A stretch of 64,000 nt of DNA, taken from positions 250,501-314,500 of the forward strand of contig NZ_FXUY01000002.1 of NCBI RefSeq assembly GCF_900182985.1, given 5' to 3'. Below the pieces are notes generated by a model, which worked only from the letters and a program-made list of their open reading frames with translations, was not told the DNA's origin and made no database searches. A program made the translations under genes and the position numbers. Shown here piece by piece: positions 44,573 through 56,286 of this stretch. How positions within the stretch are numbered: the first letter of the stretch is position 1; each line of letters opens with the position of its first letter. The stretch is from Pseudomonas helmanticensis (GTDB lineage: Bacteria > Pseudomonadota > Gammaproteobacteria > Pseudomonadales > Pseudomonadaceae).

Positions 44573-47407
44573 TTGGACAAGATCCTGATACGTGGGGCCC
44601 GTACCCACAACCTGAAGAACATCGACCTGACCCTGCCACGGGACAAGCTGATCGTCATCACCGGCCTGTCTGGATCCGGCAAGTCGTCCCTGGCCTTCGA
44701 CACACTGTACGCCGAAGGTCAGCGCCGCTATGTCGAATCGCTGTCGGCCTACGCCCGCCAGTTCCTGTCGATGATGGAAAAACCCGACGTCGATACCATC
44801 GAAGGCCTGTCGCCGGCGATCTCCATCGAACAGAAGTCGACCTCGCACAACCCGCGCTCCACGGTCGGCACCATCACCGAAATCTACGACTACCTGCGCC
44901 TGCTCTATGCACGCGTTGGTACGCCGCGCTGCCCGGATCACGACATTCCGCTGGAGGCGCAAACCGTCAGCCAGATGGTCGACCTGGTGCTGGCTCAGCC
45001 CGAAGGCAGCAAATTGATGCTGCTGGCGCCGGTGATCCGCGAGCGCAAAGGTGAACACCTGTCGGTCTTCGAAGAGCTGCGCGCGCAAGGTTTCGTCCGC
45101 GCACGGGTCAACGGCCGGATCTGCGAACTCGACGAACTGCCGAAACTGGATAAGCAAAAGAAGCATTCGATCGATGTGATCGTCGACCGCTTCAAGGTGC
45201 GCGCAGACCTGCAGCAACGTCTGGCCGAGTCTTTCGAGACCGCGCTGAAACTGGCGGACGGCATCGCCCTGGTCGCACCGATGGACGATGAACCGGGCGA
45301 AGAGATGATCTTCTCCGCGCGCTTCGCCTGCCCGATCTGCGGCCACGCGATCAGCGAACTGGAACCCAAGCTATTTTCCTTCAACAACCCGGCCGGCGCC
45401 TGCCCGACGTGCGATGGCCTGGGGGTGAAGCAATTCTTCGACATCAAACGACTGGTCAACGGCGAGCTGACGCTGGCCGAAGGCGCGATTCGCGGCTGGG
45501 ACCGGCGCAACGTCTATTACTTCCAGATGTTGGGGTCACTGGCTTCGCATTATGGTTTTAGCCTGGAAGTGCCGTTCAACGATCTGCCGGCCGATCAGCA
45601 GAAGTCCATCCTGCACGGCAGCGGCTCGCAGAACGTCGACTTCAAATACCTGAACGACCGTGGCGATATCGTCAAACGCTCGCACCCGTTCGAAGGCATC
45701 GTGCCAAACCTGGAGCGTCGCTACCGCGAGACCGAGTCGGCGAGCGTGCGCGAAGAGCTCGCCAAGTTCCTCAGCACTCAGTCGTGCCCGGATTGCCGTG
45801 GTACCCGTTTGCGTCGTGAAGCGCGGCATGTGTGGGTTGGCGAGAAGACACTGCCAGCAGTGACCAACCTGCCGATCGGTGACGCTTGCGAGTATTTCGG
45901 CCAGCTGAAGATGACCGGTCGACGCGGCGAAATCGCCGACAAGATCCTCAAGGAAATCCGCGAGCGTCTGCAGTTTCTGGTTAACGTCGGTCTCGACTAC
46001 CTGTCGCTGGATCGCAGTGCTGACACGCTGTCCGGTGGCGAGGCGCAGCGGATTCGTCTGGCCAGTCAGATCGGCGCGGGTCTGGTCGGCGTTCTGTACA
46101 TTCTCGATGAACCGTCGATTGGTTTGCACCAACGCGACAACGACCGACTTCTCGGCACGCTCAAGCATCTTCGCGATATCGGCAACACGGTAATCGTGGT
46201 CGAGCACGACGAGGATGCAATTCGCCTGGCCGATTACGTTGTGGATATCGGCCCGGGCGCAGGCGTGCATGGTGGGCAAATCGTTGCCGAAGGTACCCCG
46301 GCCGAAGTCATGGCGCACCCGGATTCCCTGACCGGCAAATACCTGTCGGGCCGGGTGAAGATTGAAGTGCCGGCCAAACGCACGCCACGTAACAAGAAGC
46401 TCAATCTGTCGCTTAAAGGCGCGCGCGGCAATAACCTGCGCAATGTTGATCTGGACATTCCTATCGGCTTGCTGACTTGCGTGACCGGCGTGTCCGGCTC
46501 AGGCAAATCGACGCTGATCAACAACACGCTGTTCCCGCTGAGCGCCACAGCACTCAACGGCGCAACCACTCTGGAAGCGGCAGCTCACGACAGCATCAAA
46601 GGCCTTGAGCATCTGGACAAAGTCGTCGACATCGACCAGAGCCCGATCGGTCGTACACCGCGCTCCAACCCGGCAACTTATACCGGTTTGTTTACACCGA
46701 TCCGCGAGCTGTTCGCTGGCGTGCCCGAGTCGCGCTCCCGTGGTTATGGCCCGGGGCGTTTCTCGTTCAACGTCAAGGGCGGTCGCTGCGAAGCGTGCCA
46801 GGGCGATGGCCTGATCAAGGTGGAAATGCACTTCCTACCGGACATCTACGTGCCGTGCGACGTGTGCAAGAGCAAGCGCTACAACCGTGAAACCCTCGAG
46901 ATCAAATACAAGGGCAAGAGCATCCACGAAACCCTCGAGATGACCATCGAGGAAGCCCGGGTGTTCTTCGACGCGGTGCCGGCACTGGCGCGCAAACTGC
47001 AGACTTTGATGGATGTTGGTCTGTCGTACATCAAGCTCGGTCAGTCGGCGACCACGTTGTCGGGTGGTGAGGCACAGCGGGTCAAGCTGTCTCGCGAGCT
47101 GTCCAAGCGTGACACCGGCAAGACCCTGTACATCCTCGATGAGCCGACCACCGGTTTGCACTTCGCGGATATCCAGCAGTTGCTCGATGTACTGCATCGT
47201 CTGCGTGACCACGGCAACACGGTGGTGGTGATCGAGCACAATCTCGACGTTATCAAGACGGCCGACTGGCTGGTCGACCTCGGGCCGGAGGGTGGCTCCA
47301 AGGGTGGCCAGATCATTGCCACCGGTACGCCGGAAGAAGTGGCCGAGATGAAGCAATCTCACACCGGCCACTACCTCAAGCCACTGCTGATCCGTGATCG
47401 GGCTTAA
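44573..47407 (+). CDS. uvrA: Excinuclease ABC subunit A
   Basis: This 944-residue protein has the full UvrA length. It has two ABC modules: Walker [10 protein letters not shown] near residues 30-38 and GVSGSGKST near 640, two LSGGEAQR signatures, and zinc-finger clusters (CPICGHAI...[16 protein letters not shown]...CDVCKSKR). It scans DNA damage in nucleotide excision repair. The start is TTG 44573 ([13 protein letters not shown], conserved N-terminus). A longer open frame upstream is not conserved. I see no clear LexA box in the divergent 191-bp gap. Confidence 0.97.
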   Translation: MDKILIRGARTHNLKNIDLTLPRDKLIVITGLSGSGKSSLAFDTLYAEGQRRYVESLSAYARQFLSMMEKPDVDTIEGLSPAISIEQKSTSHNPRSTVGTITEIYDYLRLLYARVGTPRCPDHDIPLEAQTVSQMVDLVLAQPEGSKLMLLAPVIRERKGEHLSVFEELRAQGFVRARVNGRICELDELPKLDKQKKHSIDVIVDRFKVRADLQQRLAESFETALKLADGIALVAPMDDEPGEEMIFSARFACPICGHAISELEPKLFSFNNPAGACPTCDGLGVKQFFDIKRLVNGELTLAEGAIRGWDRRNVYYFQMLGSLASHYGFSLEVPFNDLPADQQKSILHGSGSQNVDFKYLNDRGDIVKRSHPFEGIVPNLERRYRETESASVREELAKFLSTQSCPDCRGTRLRREARHVWVGEKTLPAVTNLPIGDACEYFGQLKMTGRRGEIADKILKEIRERLQFLVNVGLDYLSLDRSADTLSGGEAQRIRLASQIGAGLVGVLYILDEPSIGLHQRDNDRLLGTLKHLRDIGNTVIVVEHDEDAIRLADYVVDIGPGAGVHGGQIVAEGTPAEVMAHPDSLTGKYLSGRVKIEVPAKRTPRNKKLNLSLKGARGNNLRNVDLDIPIGLLTCVTGVSGSGKSTLINNTLFPLSATALNGATTLEAAAHDSIKGLEHLDKVVDIDQSPIGRTPRSNPATYTGLFTPIRELFAGVPESRSRGYGPGRFSFNVKGGRCEACQGDGLIKVEMHFLPDIYVPCDVCKSKRYNRETLEIKYKGKSIHETLEMTIEEARVFFDAVPALARKLQTLMDVGLSYIKLGQSATTLSGGEAQRVKLSRELSKRDTGKTLYILDEPTTGLHFADIQQLLDVLHRLRDHGNTVVVIEHNLDVIKTADWLVDLGPEGGSKGGQIIATGTPEEVAEMKQSHTGHYLKPLLIRDRA

Positions 47408-47419
47408 ACGACGAGCATG

Positions 47420-47459
47420 AAAAAGCCCCTGTCACTTCAACAGTGACAGGGGCTTTTTT
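47420..47459. terminator. Bidirectional rho-independent terminator
   Basis: AAAAGCCCCTGTCACT and AGTGACAGGGGCTTTT form a long stem between convergent uvrA and ferritin genes, with T runs both ways. Confidence 0.93.
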
Positions 47460-47472
47460 GTATCTGCTGCAA

Positions 47473-47940
47473 TCAGGACGTGTGGGATTGCAGGTAGTTC
47501 TCGAGACCTATCAGCTTGATCAGGCCCAACTGCTTTTCCAGCCAGTAGGTGTGATCTTCTTCGGTATCATTGAGCTGAACCCGCAGGATCTCGCGGCTGA
47601 CGTAGTCTTTGTGCTGCTCGCACAACTCAATGCCTTTGCACAGCGCGGCGCGAACTTTGTACTCGAGGCGCAGATCTGCTTCGAGCATCTCCGGCACCGT
47701 GGTGCCGACGTCGAGGTCATCCGGACGCATGCGTGGCGTGCCTTCAAGCATCAGAATCCGGCGCATCAACGCATCAGCGTGACCCGCTTCTTCTTCCATC
47801 TCGTGGTTGATTCGCTCGTAGAGCTTGGTGAACCCCCAGTCCTCATACATCCGCGAATGAACGAAATATTGGTCACGCGCGGCCAGTTCGCCGGTCAGCA
47901 ACGTGTTGAGGTAATCGATTACGTCTGGGTGGCCTTGCAT
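47473..47940 (-). CDS. ftnA: Bacterial ferritin FtnA (bfrA type, heme ligand missing)
   Basis: This 155-residue protein forms a four-helix ferritin subunit. The ferroxidase ligands are present (Glu18, Glu51, His54, Glu93, Glu127, His130), but residue 52, the heme-ligand Met of BfrB-type bacterioferritins, is Ala. This matches P. aeruginosa PA4235 (bfrA, later FtnA). It stores iron; in P. aeruginosa the gene supports KatA activity, and katA is next to it. ATG 47940 starts the conserved [12 protein letters not shown]. Confidence 0.94.
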   Translation of the reverse strand: MQGHPDVIDYLNTLLTGELAARDQYFVHSRMYEDWGFTKLYERINHEMEEEAGHADALMRRILMLEGTPRMRPDDLDVGTTVPEMLEADLRLEYKVRAALCKGIELCEQHKDYVSREILRVQLNDTEEDHTYWLEKQLGLIKLIGLENYLQSHTS

Positions 47941-48052
47941 CGCCCTACATCTCCCTACTTGAAAGTCTGTAGTTTGAACCAAGCTGACTGGAAGGTCACC
48001 CGTTACGCGCAATAAAAGCGAAGATATTCTTAGAAAAGCAGCCTAAATAACG

Positions 48053-48078
48053 CAAAAACCGCCCAAATGAGGGCGGTT
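48053..48078 (-). terminator. Rho-independent terminator of katA
   Basis: GAACCGCCC and GGGCGGTTTTTG (minus strand) form the stem and T tail just after the katA stop. Confidence 0.88.
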
Positions 48079-48089
48079 CTGCTTCTCGT

Positions 48090-49544
48090 TTAGACTTCGT
48101 TAAGCTGTACGTTGAGCAGCTTTGCGATTGCTTCTCCATACGCCGGATCGGCTTTGTAGAAATGCTGCAATTGGCGGTCGACTACATCACTGGAAACGCC
48201 TGCCATTGCACCGGCGATGTTGCTCACCAGCAAAGCTTTCTGTTCGTCGCTCATCAACCGAAACAGCGCACCGGCATGGCTGTAGTAATCGGTGTCTTCG
48301 CGGTGATCGTAGCGATCGGCCGCACCGCTTAGAGCCAGCGCAGGCTCAGCGTAGTGCGGAGCTTGTTTCGGCGTTTCTATGTAGCTGTTCGGCTCATAGT
48401 TCGGTGCTGCGCCGCCATTACTGCCGAATGCCATTGAACCGTCGCGCTGGTAAGTGTTTACCGGGCTACGTGGCGCGTTCACCGGCAATTGCTGGTGATT
48501 GGTGCCGACGCGGTAGCGATGGGCGTCAGCGTAAGCGAATACGCGACCTTGCAGCATGCGGTCTGGCGACAGACCTACACCTGGCACCATGTTGCTCGGG
48601 CCAAACGCTGCCTGCTCGACTTCAGCGAAGTAGTTCTGCGGGTTGCGGTTCAGTTCCAGTTCGCCGACTTCGATCAACGGGAATTCTTTCTGCGACCAGG
48701 TTTTGGTTACGTCGAAAGGGTTCTCGTAGTGTGCCGCCGCTTGAGCCTCGGTCATGATCTGGATGCACACGCGCCATTTCGGGAAATCACCGCGCTCGAC
48801 CGCTTCAAACAGGTCACGTTGGGCGTAATCCGGATCGGTGCCAGCAATACGAGCAGCATCCGCTGGTGCGAGGTTCTTGATGCCCTGTTTGGTCTTGTAG
48901 TGCCACTTCACCCAGTGACGCTCGCCTTGAGCGCTGATCAGGCTGTAAGTGTGGCTGCCAAAGCCGTGCATGTGACGGTAACCGTCAGGAATGCCACGAT
49001 CGGAGAAGAGGATGGTCACCTGATGCAGCGCTTCAGGCGAATGCGACCAGAAGTCCCACATCATTTGCGCACTTTTCAGGTTGCTCTGCGGCAGACGCTT
49101 TTGCGTGTGGATGAAATCAGGGAATTTCAGCGGATCACGAATGAAGAAGACCGGCGTGTTGTTGCCAACAATGTCCCAGTTACCTTCCTCGGTGTAGAAC
49201 TTGAGGGCAAAACCGCGAGGGTCGCGCTCGGTATCGGCCGAACCACGCTCGCCACCCACGGTGGAAAAGCGCAGGAACGTCGGGGTTTGCTTGCCAACCG
49301 ATTCGAACAGCTTGGCGCTGGTGTAATCGGTGATATCACGAGTGACGGTAAACGTGCCGTAAGCGCCCGAGCCTTTGGCGTGTACGCGACGCTCTGGAAT
49401 ATTTTCACGGTTGAAGTGTGCGAGCTTCTCAAGCAGATGGAAATCGTCGAGAAGCAACGGGCCACGCGGGCCGGCGGAGCGAGAATTCTGATTATCAGCG
49501 ACAGGTGCGCCACTGGCGGTCGTAAGCGTTTTGATCTGGCTCAT
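48090..49544 (-). CDS. katA: Monofunctional heme catalase KatA
   Basis: This 484-residue protein is a small-subunit catalase. The distal His lies in [15 protein letters not shown] (His55) and the heme-binding Tyr in [14 protein letters not shown] (about residue 338). It breaks down hydrogen peroxide. GAGGAAGAAG precedes the ATG. The gene is next to the ferritin gene; in P. aeruginosa this neighbour supplies iron for KatA. The 240-bp gap upstream holds the rplQ terminator and the promoter region. Confidence 0.97.
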   Translation of the reverse strand: MSQIKTLTTASGAPVADNQNSRSAGPRGPLLLDDFHLLEKLAHFNRENIPERRVHAKGSGAYGTFTVTRDITDYTSAKLFESVGKQTPTFLRFSTVGGERGSADTERDPRGFALKFYTEEGNWDIVGNNTPVFFIRDPLKFPDFIHTQKRLPQSNLKSAQMMWDFWSHSPEALHQVTILFSDRGIPDGYRHMHGFGSHTYSLISAQGERHWVKWHYKTKQGIKNLAPADAARIAGTDPDYAQRDLFEAVERGDFPKWRVCIQIMTEAQAAAHYENPFDVTKTWSQKEFPLIEVGELELNRNPQNYFAEVEQAAFGPSNMVPGVGLSPDRMLQGRVFAYADAHRYRVGTNHQQLPVNAPRSPVNTYQRDGSMAFGSNGGAAPNYEPNSYIETPKQAPHYAEPALALSGAADRYDHREDTDYYSHAGALFRLMSDEQKALLVSNIAGAMAGVSSDVVDRQLQHFYKADPAYGEAIAKLLNVQLNEV

Positions 49545-49739
49545 ACGGTCTTCTTCCTCTGTCAGTCTTGAAACTGCCGGCTAATCGGCTTGATGGGAAG
49601 TATTGATCATCAATGTGACAGCCACAAATTCATTAACTTGTGCGTATCGATAGAAAATTACTAATTATGTTTCCCAGCACATAGTGACAACAGAGCAGGG
49701 TCAGAAGCTTGTACGAACAGCGCATTTTCTTGCAGACAC

Positions 49740-49766
49740 AAAAAACCGGGCACTAGGCCCGGTTCT
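49740..49766 (-). terminator. Rho-independent terminator of the alpha operon
   Basis: AACCGGGC and GCCCGGTT pair around 5 nt and are followed on the minus strand by a T run, just past the rplQ stop. Confidence 0.92.
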
Positions 49767-49784
49767 TTGTTTCAGACTGACGTC

Positions 49785-50171
49785 TTACTCGGCGGATACA
49801 GCTTCGCCAGCAGTAGCACGATCAACCAACTCGACGTACGCCATAGGCGCGTTGTCGCCAGTGCGGAAACCGCACTTGAGGATGCGCAGGTAGCCACCCT
49901 CACGGGTAGCGTAACGCTTGCCCAGGTCGTTGAAGAGCTTACCAACGATAGCTTTCGAACGAGTACGGTCGAAAGCCAGACGGCGGTTAGCCAGGCTGTC
50001 TGTCTTGGCCAGAGTGATCAGCGGCTCAGCAACGCGACGCAGTTCTTTGGCTTTTGGCAGAGTAGTTTTGATCAGCTCGTGCTCGAACAGCGACACCGCC
50101 ATGTTTTGAAACATGGCCTTGCGGTGCGAGCTGGTGCGGCTCAGGTGACGACCACTTTTACGATGACGCAT
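49785..50171 (-). CDS. rplQ: 50S ribosomal protein L17
   Basis: This 128-residue protein starts [21 protein letters not shown] and has the L17 core ([23 protein letters not shown]). It binds 23S rRNA near the exit tunnel. It is the last gene of the alpha operon, 42 bp after rpoA, before the terminator. Confidence 0.98.
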   Translation of the reverse strand: MRHRKSGRHLSRTSSHRKAMFQNMAVSLFEHELIKTTLPKAKELRRVAEPLITLAKTDSLANRRLAFDRTRSKAIVGKLFNDLGKRYATREGGYLRILKCGFRTGDNAPMAYVELVDRATAGEAVSAE

Positions 50172-50213
50172 GGTTCATTCCTTACCAAACACTACGTTCG
50201 GTGATTACGACGA

Positions 50214-51215
50214 TCAGGCAGTCGCCTTGTCGTCCTTCTTAAGACTTGCAGGCGGCCAGTTGTCGAGGCGCATGCCGAGGGACAGACCGCGGGAGGCCAG
50301 AACGTCCTTGATTTCAGTCAAGGATTTCTTGCCCAGGTTCGGAGTCTTCAACAGCTCCACTTCGGTGCGCTGAATCAGGTCACCGATGTAGTAGATGTTT
50401 TCCGCCTTAAGGCAGTTAGCCGAACGTACAGTCAGTTCCAGATCGTCAACCGGGCGAAGCAGGATCGGATCGATCTCGTCTTCCTGCTCGACAACCACTG
50501 GCTCACTGTCACCTTTGAGGTCGACGAACGCAGCCAACTGCTGTTGCAGAATGGTTGCAGCGCGGCGAATAGCCTCTTCAGGATCCAGAGTACCGTTGGT
50601 TTCCAGATCAATAACCAGCTTGTCCAGGTTGGTACGCTGCTCGACACGGGCGTTTTCCACCACGTATGCGATACGGCGAACCGGGCTGAACGAAGAGTCA
50701 AGCTGCAAGCGACCGATGCTGCGGCTTTCGTCTTCATCGCTCTGACGCGAGTCTGCTGGTTCATAACCACGACCACGAGCTACGGTGAGCTTCATGTTCA
50801 GGGCGCCGTTAGACGCCAGGTTAGCGATTACGTGATCGGGATTAACGATCTCGACATCATGATCCAGCTGAATATCGGCAGCGGTAACCACCCCCGAACC
50901 CTTCTTCGACAAGGTCAGCGTAACTTCGTCACGACCGTGCAGCTTGATGGCCAGACCTTTAAGGTTCAACAGGATTTCAATTACGTCTTCCTGTACACCT
51001 TCGATGGCGCTGTACTCGTGGAGCACACCGTCAATCTCGGCCTCGACTACTGCGCAGCCGGGCATTGAGGACAACAGGATGCGTCGCAGCGCGTTGCCCA
51101 GGGTGTGGCCAAAACCACGCTCGAGAGGCTCGAGAGTGATCTTGGCGCGGGTTGGACTGACAACCTGCACATCAATATGGCGGGGTGTCAGGAACTCATT
51201 TACCGAAATCTGCAT
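50214..51215 (-). CDS. rpoA: RNA polymerase subunit alpha
   Basis: This 333-residue protein has the N-terminal assembly domain ([25 protein letters not shown]; dimer and beta contacts), a linker and the C-terminal domain ([28 protein letters not shown]) that binds UP elements and activators. It follows rpsD by 22 bp in the alpha operon. Confidence 0.98.
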   Translation of the reverse strand: MQISVNEFLTPRHIDVQVVSPTRAKITLEPLERGFGHTLGNALRRILLSSMPGCAVVEAEIDGVLHEYSAIEGVQEDVIEILLNLKGLAIKLHGRDEVTLTLSKKGSGVVTAADIQLDHDVEIVNPDHVIANLASNGALNMKLTVARGRGYEPADSRQSDEDESRSIGRLQLDSSFSPVRRIAYVVENARVEQRTNLDKLVIDLETNGTLDPEEAIRRAATILQQQLAAFVDLKGDSEPVVVEQEDEIDPILLRPVDDLELTVRSANCLKAENIYYIGDLIQRTEVELLKTPNLGKKSLTEIKDVLASRGLSLGMRLDNWPPASLKKDDKATA

Positions 51216-51237
51216 GGATGCACCTATTTTCTAGCCC

Positions 51238-51858
51238 TTACTTGGAGTAGAGCTCGACAATCAGGCTTTCGTTGATGTCGGCGGACAGATCACTGCGAGC
51301 AGGAACGTTCTTGAAAACGCCCGACTTCTTCTCAGTGTCTACTTCTACCCATTCTACGCGGCCACGTTGGGCACACAGATCGAGAGCTTGGACAATGCGA
51401 AGTTGGTTTTTTGCTTTCTCGCGAACTGCAACCACGTCACCAGCACGAACCTGATACGACGGAACGTTTACGGTCTGGCCGTTAACGCTGATCGACTTGT
51501 GCGATACCAGTTGACGGGATTCGGCACGAGTCGAACCAAAGCCCATACGATATACAACGTTGTCCAGACGGCATTCGAGCAGTTGCAGCAGGTTTTCACC
51601 GGTTGCACCTTTCTTGCCAGCAGCTTCTTTGTAGTAGCCGCTGAACTGACGCTCGAGAACGCCGTAGATACGACGGACCTTCTGCTTTTCACGCAGTTGG
51701 GTGCCGTAGTCGGACTGGCGACCGCGGCGTTGGCCGTGGATACCAGGTGCTGCTTCAATGTTGCACTTCGATTCGATCGCGCGCACGCCGCTCTTCAGGA
51801 AGAGATCGGTGCCTTCGCGACGAGCGAGTTTGCATTTTGGACCAATGTAACGAGCCAT
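51238..51858 (-). CDS. rpsD: 30S ribosomal protein S4
   Basis: This 206-residue protein starts [19 protein letters not shown] and has the S4 RNA-binding domain ([34 protein letters not shown]). It nucleates 16S rRNA assembly and in enterics represses the alpha operon; no matching pseudoknot was checked here. Confidence 0.98.
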   Translation of the reverse strand: MARYIGPKCKLARREGTDLFLKSGVRAIESKCNIEAAPGIHGQRRGRQSDYGTQLREKQKVRRIYGVLERQFSGYYKEAAGKKGATGENLLQLLECRLDNVVYRMGFGSTRAESRQLVSHKSISVNGQTVNVPSYQVRAGDVVAVREKAKNQLRIVQALDLCAQRGRVEWVEVDTEKKSGVFKNVPARSDLSADINESLIVELYSK

Positions 51859-51876
51859 TCTTTACAATCTCCTGGA

Positions 51877-52266
51877 TTACACGCGGCGCTTCTTCGGCGG
51901 ACGGCACCCGTTGTGCGGGATTGGCGTCACGTCGGTGATGCTGGCGATCTTGTAGCCACAGCCGTTCAAAGCGCGGACTGCGGATTCACGACCTGGACCT
52001 GGACCTTTGACGTTGACGTCGAGGTTTTTCAGGCCATATTCCAGCGCAGCTTGACCAGCACGTTCAGCAGCTACTTGAGCAGCAAACGGGGTGGACTTGC
52101 GGGAACCGCGGAAACCCGAACCACCAGAGGTAGCCCAAGAAAGCGCGTTACCTTGACGGTCGGTGATGGTCACGATTGTGTTGTTAAAAGAAGCATGGAT
52201 GTGGGCGATGCCATCAACCACTGTCTTTTTAACTTTTTTACGAGGACGAGCAGCAGGTTTTGCCAT
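51877..52266 (-). CDS. rpsK: 30S ribosomal protein S11
   Basis: This 129-residue protein has the S11 core ([29 protein letters not shown]) and the C-terminal [13 protein letters not shown]. It lies in the platform of the small subunit. It sits 18 bp before rpsD in the alpha operon. Confidence 0.98.
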   Translation of the reverse strand: MAKPAARPRKKVKKTVVDGIAHIHASFNNTIVTITDRQGNALSWATSGGSGFRGSRKSTPFAAQVAAERAGQAALEYGLKNLDVNVKGPGPGRESAVRALNGCGYKIASITDVTPIPHNGCRPPKKRRV

Positions 52267-52296
52267 GATTAATTTCCTGTCGATTCGCGTGGGCGA

Positions 52297-52653
52297 TTAC
52301 TTGCGGATCGGCTTACGCGGACCTTTACGGGTACGCGCGTTAGTCTTGGTACGCTGACCGCGTACTGGAAGACCACGACGATGACGCAGACCACGGTAGC
52401 AACCGAGGTCCATCAAACGCTTGATTTTCATGTTGATTTCGCGACGCAGGTCACCTTCAGTGGTGAACTTCGCCACTTCGCCACGCAATTGCTCAATCTG
52501 CTCGTCGCTCAGATCTTTGATCTTTGCGGCTGGGTTTACCCCAGTCTCTGCGCAAATTTTCTGCGCAGTAGTGCGACCAACACCATAGATGTAGGTCAGC
52601 GAGATAACAGTGTGCTTGTTATCTGGAATGTTAACGCCTGCAATACGGGCCAT
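52297..52653 (-). CDS. rpsM: 30S ribosomal protein S13
   Basis: This 118-residue protein starts [24 protein letters not shown] and has a basic tail ([25 protein letters not shown]). It bridges the subunit head. It is the first gene of the alpha operon, with a hairpin between it and rpmJ. Confidence 0.98.
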   Translation of the reverse strand: MARIAGVNIPDNKHTVISLTYIYGVGRTTAQKICAETGVNPAAKIKDLSDEQIEQLRGEVAKFTTEGDLRREINMKIKRLMDLGCYRGLRHRRGLPVRGQRTKTNARTRKGPRKPIRK

Positions 52654-52741
52654 TCAGTGGGACTCCAATTGACAGCTACCTACGCCCCGGAAGCCAAGAA
52701 ATAGGGCGCGAGATAATATCGCTGTAATAACAAATAATCAA

Positions 52742-52766
52742 CCCGGCAGCGCACTAGCTGCCGGGC
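52742..52766 (-). terminator. Hairpin between rpmJ and rpsM
   Basis: CCCGGCAGC and GCTGCCGGG form a nine-pair stem around GCACTA. The minus-strand side is followed only by TTGATTATTTG, so termination would be partial. It separates the spc and alpha operons in the usual place. Confidence 0.65.
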
Positions 52767-52782
52767 TTCAAGCGGATCACAC

Positions 52783-52899
52783 TCAGCCTTGGCGCTGTTT
52801 GTGACGCGGTTCCGCGCTGCAAATTACTCGAACAACACCTTCGCGGCGAATAATCTTGCAGTTACGGCACAGCTTTTTCACCGATGCACGAACTTTCAT
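52783..52899 (-). CDS. rpmJ: 50S ribosomal protein L36
   Basis: This 38-residue protein is a short gene between secY and rpsM. It starts [15 protein letters not shown] and has the full zinc set Cys11, Cys14, Cys27 and a His near 33 (C+ form). Such a zinc-bearing L36 usually has a zinc-free paralogue elsewhere in genomes that respond to zinc starvation, not in this window. Confidence 0.97.
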
Positions 52900-52926
52900 C
52901 ACCAACTCCTCGAACCTTATGGGTAC

Positions 52927-54255
52927 TCAGCGCAACATGCCGCTGCCGTAACCCTTCAGGTTGGCTTTCTTCATCAGGGATTCGTACTGGTGCGAAACGA
53001 GGTGCGATTGTACTTGGGACATGAAGTCCATCACAACCACGACCACGATCAGCAACGAGGTCCCGCCAAGGTAGAACGGAACGTTTGCTGCAACCACCAG
53101 GAACTGGGGCAACAGGCACACGGCCGTCATGTAAAGAGCACCGAACATGGTCAAGCGAGTCAGAACGCCATCAATGTAGCGCGCAGACTGCTCACCTGGA
53201 CGGATGCCCGGAATAAAGGCACCGGACTTCTTCAGGTTTTCCGCTACGTCTTTCGGATTGAACATCAACGCCGTATAGAAGAAGCAGAAGAAAATAATCC
53301 CTGCACTAAACAGCAGAATATTCAACGGCTGACCAGGAGCGATCGACTGCGAGATGTCCTGCAACCAGCCCATACCTTCAGACTGACCAAACCAGGCACC
53401 CAGCGAAGCCGGGAACAGCAAAATGCTGCTCGCGAAAATAGCTGGAATAACACCAGCCATGTTCACTTTCAGCGGCAAGTGGCTTGTCTGCGCAGCAAAA
53501 ACCTTACGGCCCTGCTGACGCTTGGCGTAGTGAACAGCGATACGACGCTGACCACGCTCAATGAACACCACAAAACCGATAATCGCTACTGCCAGCAAAC
53601 CGATGGCAACCAGGGCGAAGATGTTGATATCACCCTGACGTGCAGACTCGAAAGACTGCCCGATTGCTCTCGGAAGACCGGCGACGATACCCGAAAAAAT
53701 CAACATCGAGATACCGTTACCTACACCACGCTCAGTAATCTGCTCACCCAGCCACATCATGAACATCGCACCAGCCACAAAAGTGGATACTGCGACGAAA
53801 TGGAAGCCAAAGTCACCAGTGAACGCAACGCCCTGCCCCGCCAGACCAATGGACATGCCAATAGCCTGAACGAGAGCGAGGACGACGGTGCCGTAGCGGG
53901 TGTACTGGCTGATCTTGCGACGGCCAGCTTCACCTTCCTTCTTCAACTGCTCCAACTGCGGGCTGACGGCGGTCATCAGTTGCATGATGATCGATGCCGA
54001 AATGTACGGCATGATCCCCAGTGCAAAGATGCTCATCCGTTCCAGCGCGCCGCCGGAGAACATGTTGAACAAGCTAAGAATGGTCCCCTCATTCTGTCGA
54101 AACAGGTCTGCGAGTCGGTCCGGGTTGATACCTGGAACCGGGATGTGTGCGCCTATTCGGTAGACGATAATCGCCAGGAACAGAAAACGCAGACGAGCCC
54201 AGAGTTCAGACATACCGCCTTTGCCGAGCGCAGAGAGAGCACCTTGCTTAGCCAT
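52927..54255 (-). CDS. secY: Preprotein translocase subunit SecY
   Basis: This 442-residue protein has about ten membrane helices with the SecY signatures ([26 protein letters not shown] near the plug side; [29 protein letters not shown]). It forms the protein-conducting channel with SecE and SecG. The stop-start junction with rplO is immediate, so translation is likely coupled. Confidence 0.98.
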   Translation of the reverse strand: MAKQGALSALGKGGMSELWARLRFLFLAIIVYRIGAHIPVPGINPDRLADLFRQNEGTILSLFNMFSGGALERMSIFALGIMPYISASIIMQLMTAVSPQLEQLKKEGEAGRRKISQYTRYGTVVLALVQAIGMSIGLAGQGVAFTGDFGFHFVAVSTFVAGAMFMMWLGEQITERGVGNGISMLIFSGIVAGLPRAIGQSFESARQGDINIFALVAIGLLAVAIIGFVVFIERGQRRIAVHYAKRQQGRKVFAAQTSHLPLKVNMAGVIPAIFASSILLFPASLGAWFGQSEGMGWLQDISQSIAPGQPLNILLFSAGIIFFCFFYTALMFNPKDVAENLKKSGAFIPGIRPGEQSARYIDGVLTRLTMFGALYMTAVCLLPQFLVVAANVPFYLGGTSLLIVVVVVMDFMSQVQSHLVSHQYESLMKKANLKGYGSGMLR

Positions 54256-54693
54256 TTATTCCTCGAACTTGCCGCCAGCTGCTTCGATAGCCGCACGCGC
54301 ACCTTTGGTGGCGCCGATTCCCTTGCCGATAGTGACAGCGCGAGTCACTTCACCGGACAGCATGATTTTCACACGCTGTACGTTGACGTTGATCACGTTG
54401 GCATCTTTCAGGGACTGCACGGTGACGATGTCGCCTTCCACTTTAGCCAGTTCGGACAAACGCACTTCTGCGCGATCCATGGCCTTCAGGGAAACGAAAC
54501 CGAACTTCGGCAGGCGACGATGCAGCGGCTGTTGACCGCCTTCAAAGCCTGGAGCAATGGTGCCACCGGAGCGGGAGGTTTGACCTTTGTGGCCACGGCC
54601 ACCAGTCTTACCCAAACCGCTACCGATACCACGGCCCGGACGATGCTTTTCGCGACGGGAACCCGGCGCTGGACTCAGATCATTGAGTTTCAT
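54256..54693 (-). CDS. rplO: 50S ribosomal protein L15
   Basis: This 145-residue protein starts [38 protein letters not shown], a basic glycine-rich tail that threads into 23S rRNA, followed by the L15 globular part. It lies between rpmD and secY in the spc operon. Confidence 0.98.
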   Translation of the reverse strand: MKLNDLSPAPGSRREKHRPGRGIGSGLGKTGGRGHKGQTSRSGGTIAPGFEGGQQPLHRRLPKFGFVSLKAMDRAEVRLSELAKVEGDIVTVQSLKDANVINVNVQRVKIMLSGEVTRAVTIGKGIGATKGARAAIEAAGGKFEE

Positions 54694-54696
54694 CGA

Positions 54697-54873
54697 TTAA
54701 CCCTCGACACGCAGCATGTAGTAAGCCTTGTTGATCATCCCGCGATTCTCGGGAGTATCCTGGACTTCTACAGTGTGACCGATGCGACGCAGACCCAGAC
54801 CCTTAACGCACAATTTGTGGTTAGGGATGCGGCCGGTCATGCTTTTGATCAGCGTTACTTTAACGGTAGCCAT
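54697..54873 (-). CDS. rpmD: 50S ribosomal protein L30
   Basis: This 58-residue protein lies in the short space between rplO and rpsE. It starts [20 protein letters not shown] and has the L30 [22 protein letters not shown] core. ATG 54873 is 2 bp after the rpsE stop and the TAA is 3 bp before the rplO start. Confidence 0.97.
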
Positions 54874-54875
54874 GA

Positions 54876-55376
54876 TCAGAAGATCTCCTTGACAGTCAGA
54901 CCACGCTTCGCAGCGATGGACTCAGGAGATTGCATGGCTTTCAGACCCTTGAAAGTGGCGTGAACCACGTTTACCGGGTTAGTCGAGCCGTAGCACTTGG
55001 CCAGAACGTTCTGAACGCCAGCAACTTCGAGGACAGCACGCATAGCGCCGCCAGCGATGATACCGGTACCTTCAGAAGCAGGCTGCATGTACACCTTCGA
55101 AGCGCCGTGACCGGACTTCATTGCGTACTGCAGAGTTGTGCCGTTCAGGTCAACTTGAATCATGTTGCGGCGAGCAGCTTCCATTGCCTTCTGGATCGCA
55201 GCAGGCACTTCACGTGACTTGCCACGGCCGAAGCCAACACGCCCTTTACCATCACCAACCACGGTCAACGCGGTGAAAGTGAAGATACGGCCGCCTTTAA
55301 CGGTTTTGGCTACGCGGTTAACTTGAACCAGCTTCTCAATGTAGCCTTCGTCGCGCTTTTGGTCGTTATTTGACAT
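54876..55376 (-). CDS. rpsE: 30S ribosomal protein S5
   Basis: This 166-residue protein has the S5 double-stranded RNA-binding domain ([32 protein letters not shown]) and the [22 protein letters not shown] segment, which affects decoding accuracy. It follows rplR by 3 bp. Confidence 0.98.
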
Positions 55377-55379
55377 AAC

Positions 55380-55730
55380 TTAGAACTCCAGCCCAGCTTC
55401 ACGAGCAGCATCAGCCAGCGCTTTAACGCGGCCGTGGTACTTGAAGCCAGAGCGGTCGAAAGCCACTTGCGAGACGCCAGCGGCCTTAGCACGCGTAGCG
55501 ACCAGCTGGCCAACCTTTGTGGCCGCGTCGATGTTGCCAGTGGCGCCATCACGCAGTTCTTTATCCAAAGTCGAGGCACTTGCCAGGACTTTGTTGCCGT
55601 CGGCCGAGATGACCTGGGCGTAGATGTGCTGCGACGAGCGGAACACGCAGAGACGCACGACTTCTAGTTCGTGCATTTTCAGGCGTGCTTTGCGAGCGCG
55701 ACGCAGTCGAGTAACTTTTTTGTCGGTCAT
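55380..55730 (-). CDS. rplR: 50S ribosomal protein L18
   Basis: This 116-residue protein has the 5S rRNA-binding fold ([41 protein letters not shown]). With L5 it holds 5S rRNA on the large subunit. It lies 10 bp after rplF. Confidence 0.98.
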   Translation of the reverse strand: MTDKKVTRLRRARKARLKMHELEVVRLCVFRSSQHIYAQVISADGNKVLASASTLDKELRDGATGNIDAATKVGQLVATRAKAAGVSQVAFDRSGFKYHGRVKALADAAREAGLEF

Positions 55731-55740
55731 TTGCTATGCC

Positions 55741-56274
55741 CTACTTCTTCTTGGCTTCTTTACGACGGACGACTTCGTCCGCGTAGCGCACACCTTTGCC
55801 TTTGTACGGCTCTGGTGGACGGAAGTCGCGGATCTCAGCGGCCACTTGACCTACCAGCTGCTTATCGATGCCCTTGATCAGGATATCGGTCTGGCTAGGA
55901 GTCTCAGCGGTGATGCCTTCCGGCAGTTCGTAATCCACTGGGTGCGAGAAGCCAAGGGCAAGGTTCAGAACCGTGCCTTTTGCTTGCGCCTTGTAACCAA
56001 CACCGACCAGCTGGAGCTTACGCTCGAAGCCTTGGCTTACGCCTTGGACCATGTTGTTTACCAACGCACGCGTGGTACCGGCCATTGCGCGAGTTTGTTG
56101 ATCGCCATTGCGAGCAGCGAAACGCAGCTCACCAGCTTCTTCAACGATCTCAACGGACGAATGGATGTTCAGTTCGAGAGTGCCCTTGGCACCCTTCACC
56201 GAAAGCTGTTGGCCTGCGAATTTTACTTCGACACCGGCTGGCAGCTTAACGGGGTTCTTAGCGACGCGAGACAT
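55741..56274 (-). CDS. rplF: 50S ribosomal protein L6
   Basis: This 177-residue protein starts [19 protein letters not shown] and has two related RNA-binding halves, ending [24 protein letters not shown]. It lies near the factor-binding region. It follows rpsH by 12 bp. Confidence 0.98.
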   Translation of the reverse strand: MSRVAKNPVKLPAGVEVKFAGQQLSVKGAKGTLELNIHSSVEIVEEAGELRFAARNGDQQTRAMAGTTRALVNNMVQGVSQGFERKLQLVGVGYKAQAKGTVLNLALGFSHPVDYELPEGITAETPSQTDILIKGIDKQLVGQVAAEIRDFRPPEPYKGKGVRYADEVVRRKEAKKK

Positions 56275-56286
56275 GCTTATCCCCCC

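Noticed and set aside
49602..49614. ATTGATCATCAAT palindrome before katA as an Anr box
   Set aside because: The half sites are separated by 1 base instead of the 4 required for Anr/Fnr.
49650..49664. OxyR half-site upstream of katA
   Set aside because: ATAG-N7-CTAA fits one half of an OxyR site, but the second half at the right spacing is absent, so it is not claimed.
52789..54963. 724-residue open frame opposite secY, rplO and rpmD
   Set aside because: It is a shadow of conserved ribosomal-operon genes, with composition explained by their codon bias and no domain or ribosome site.
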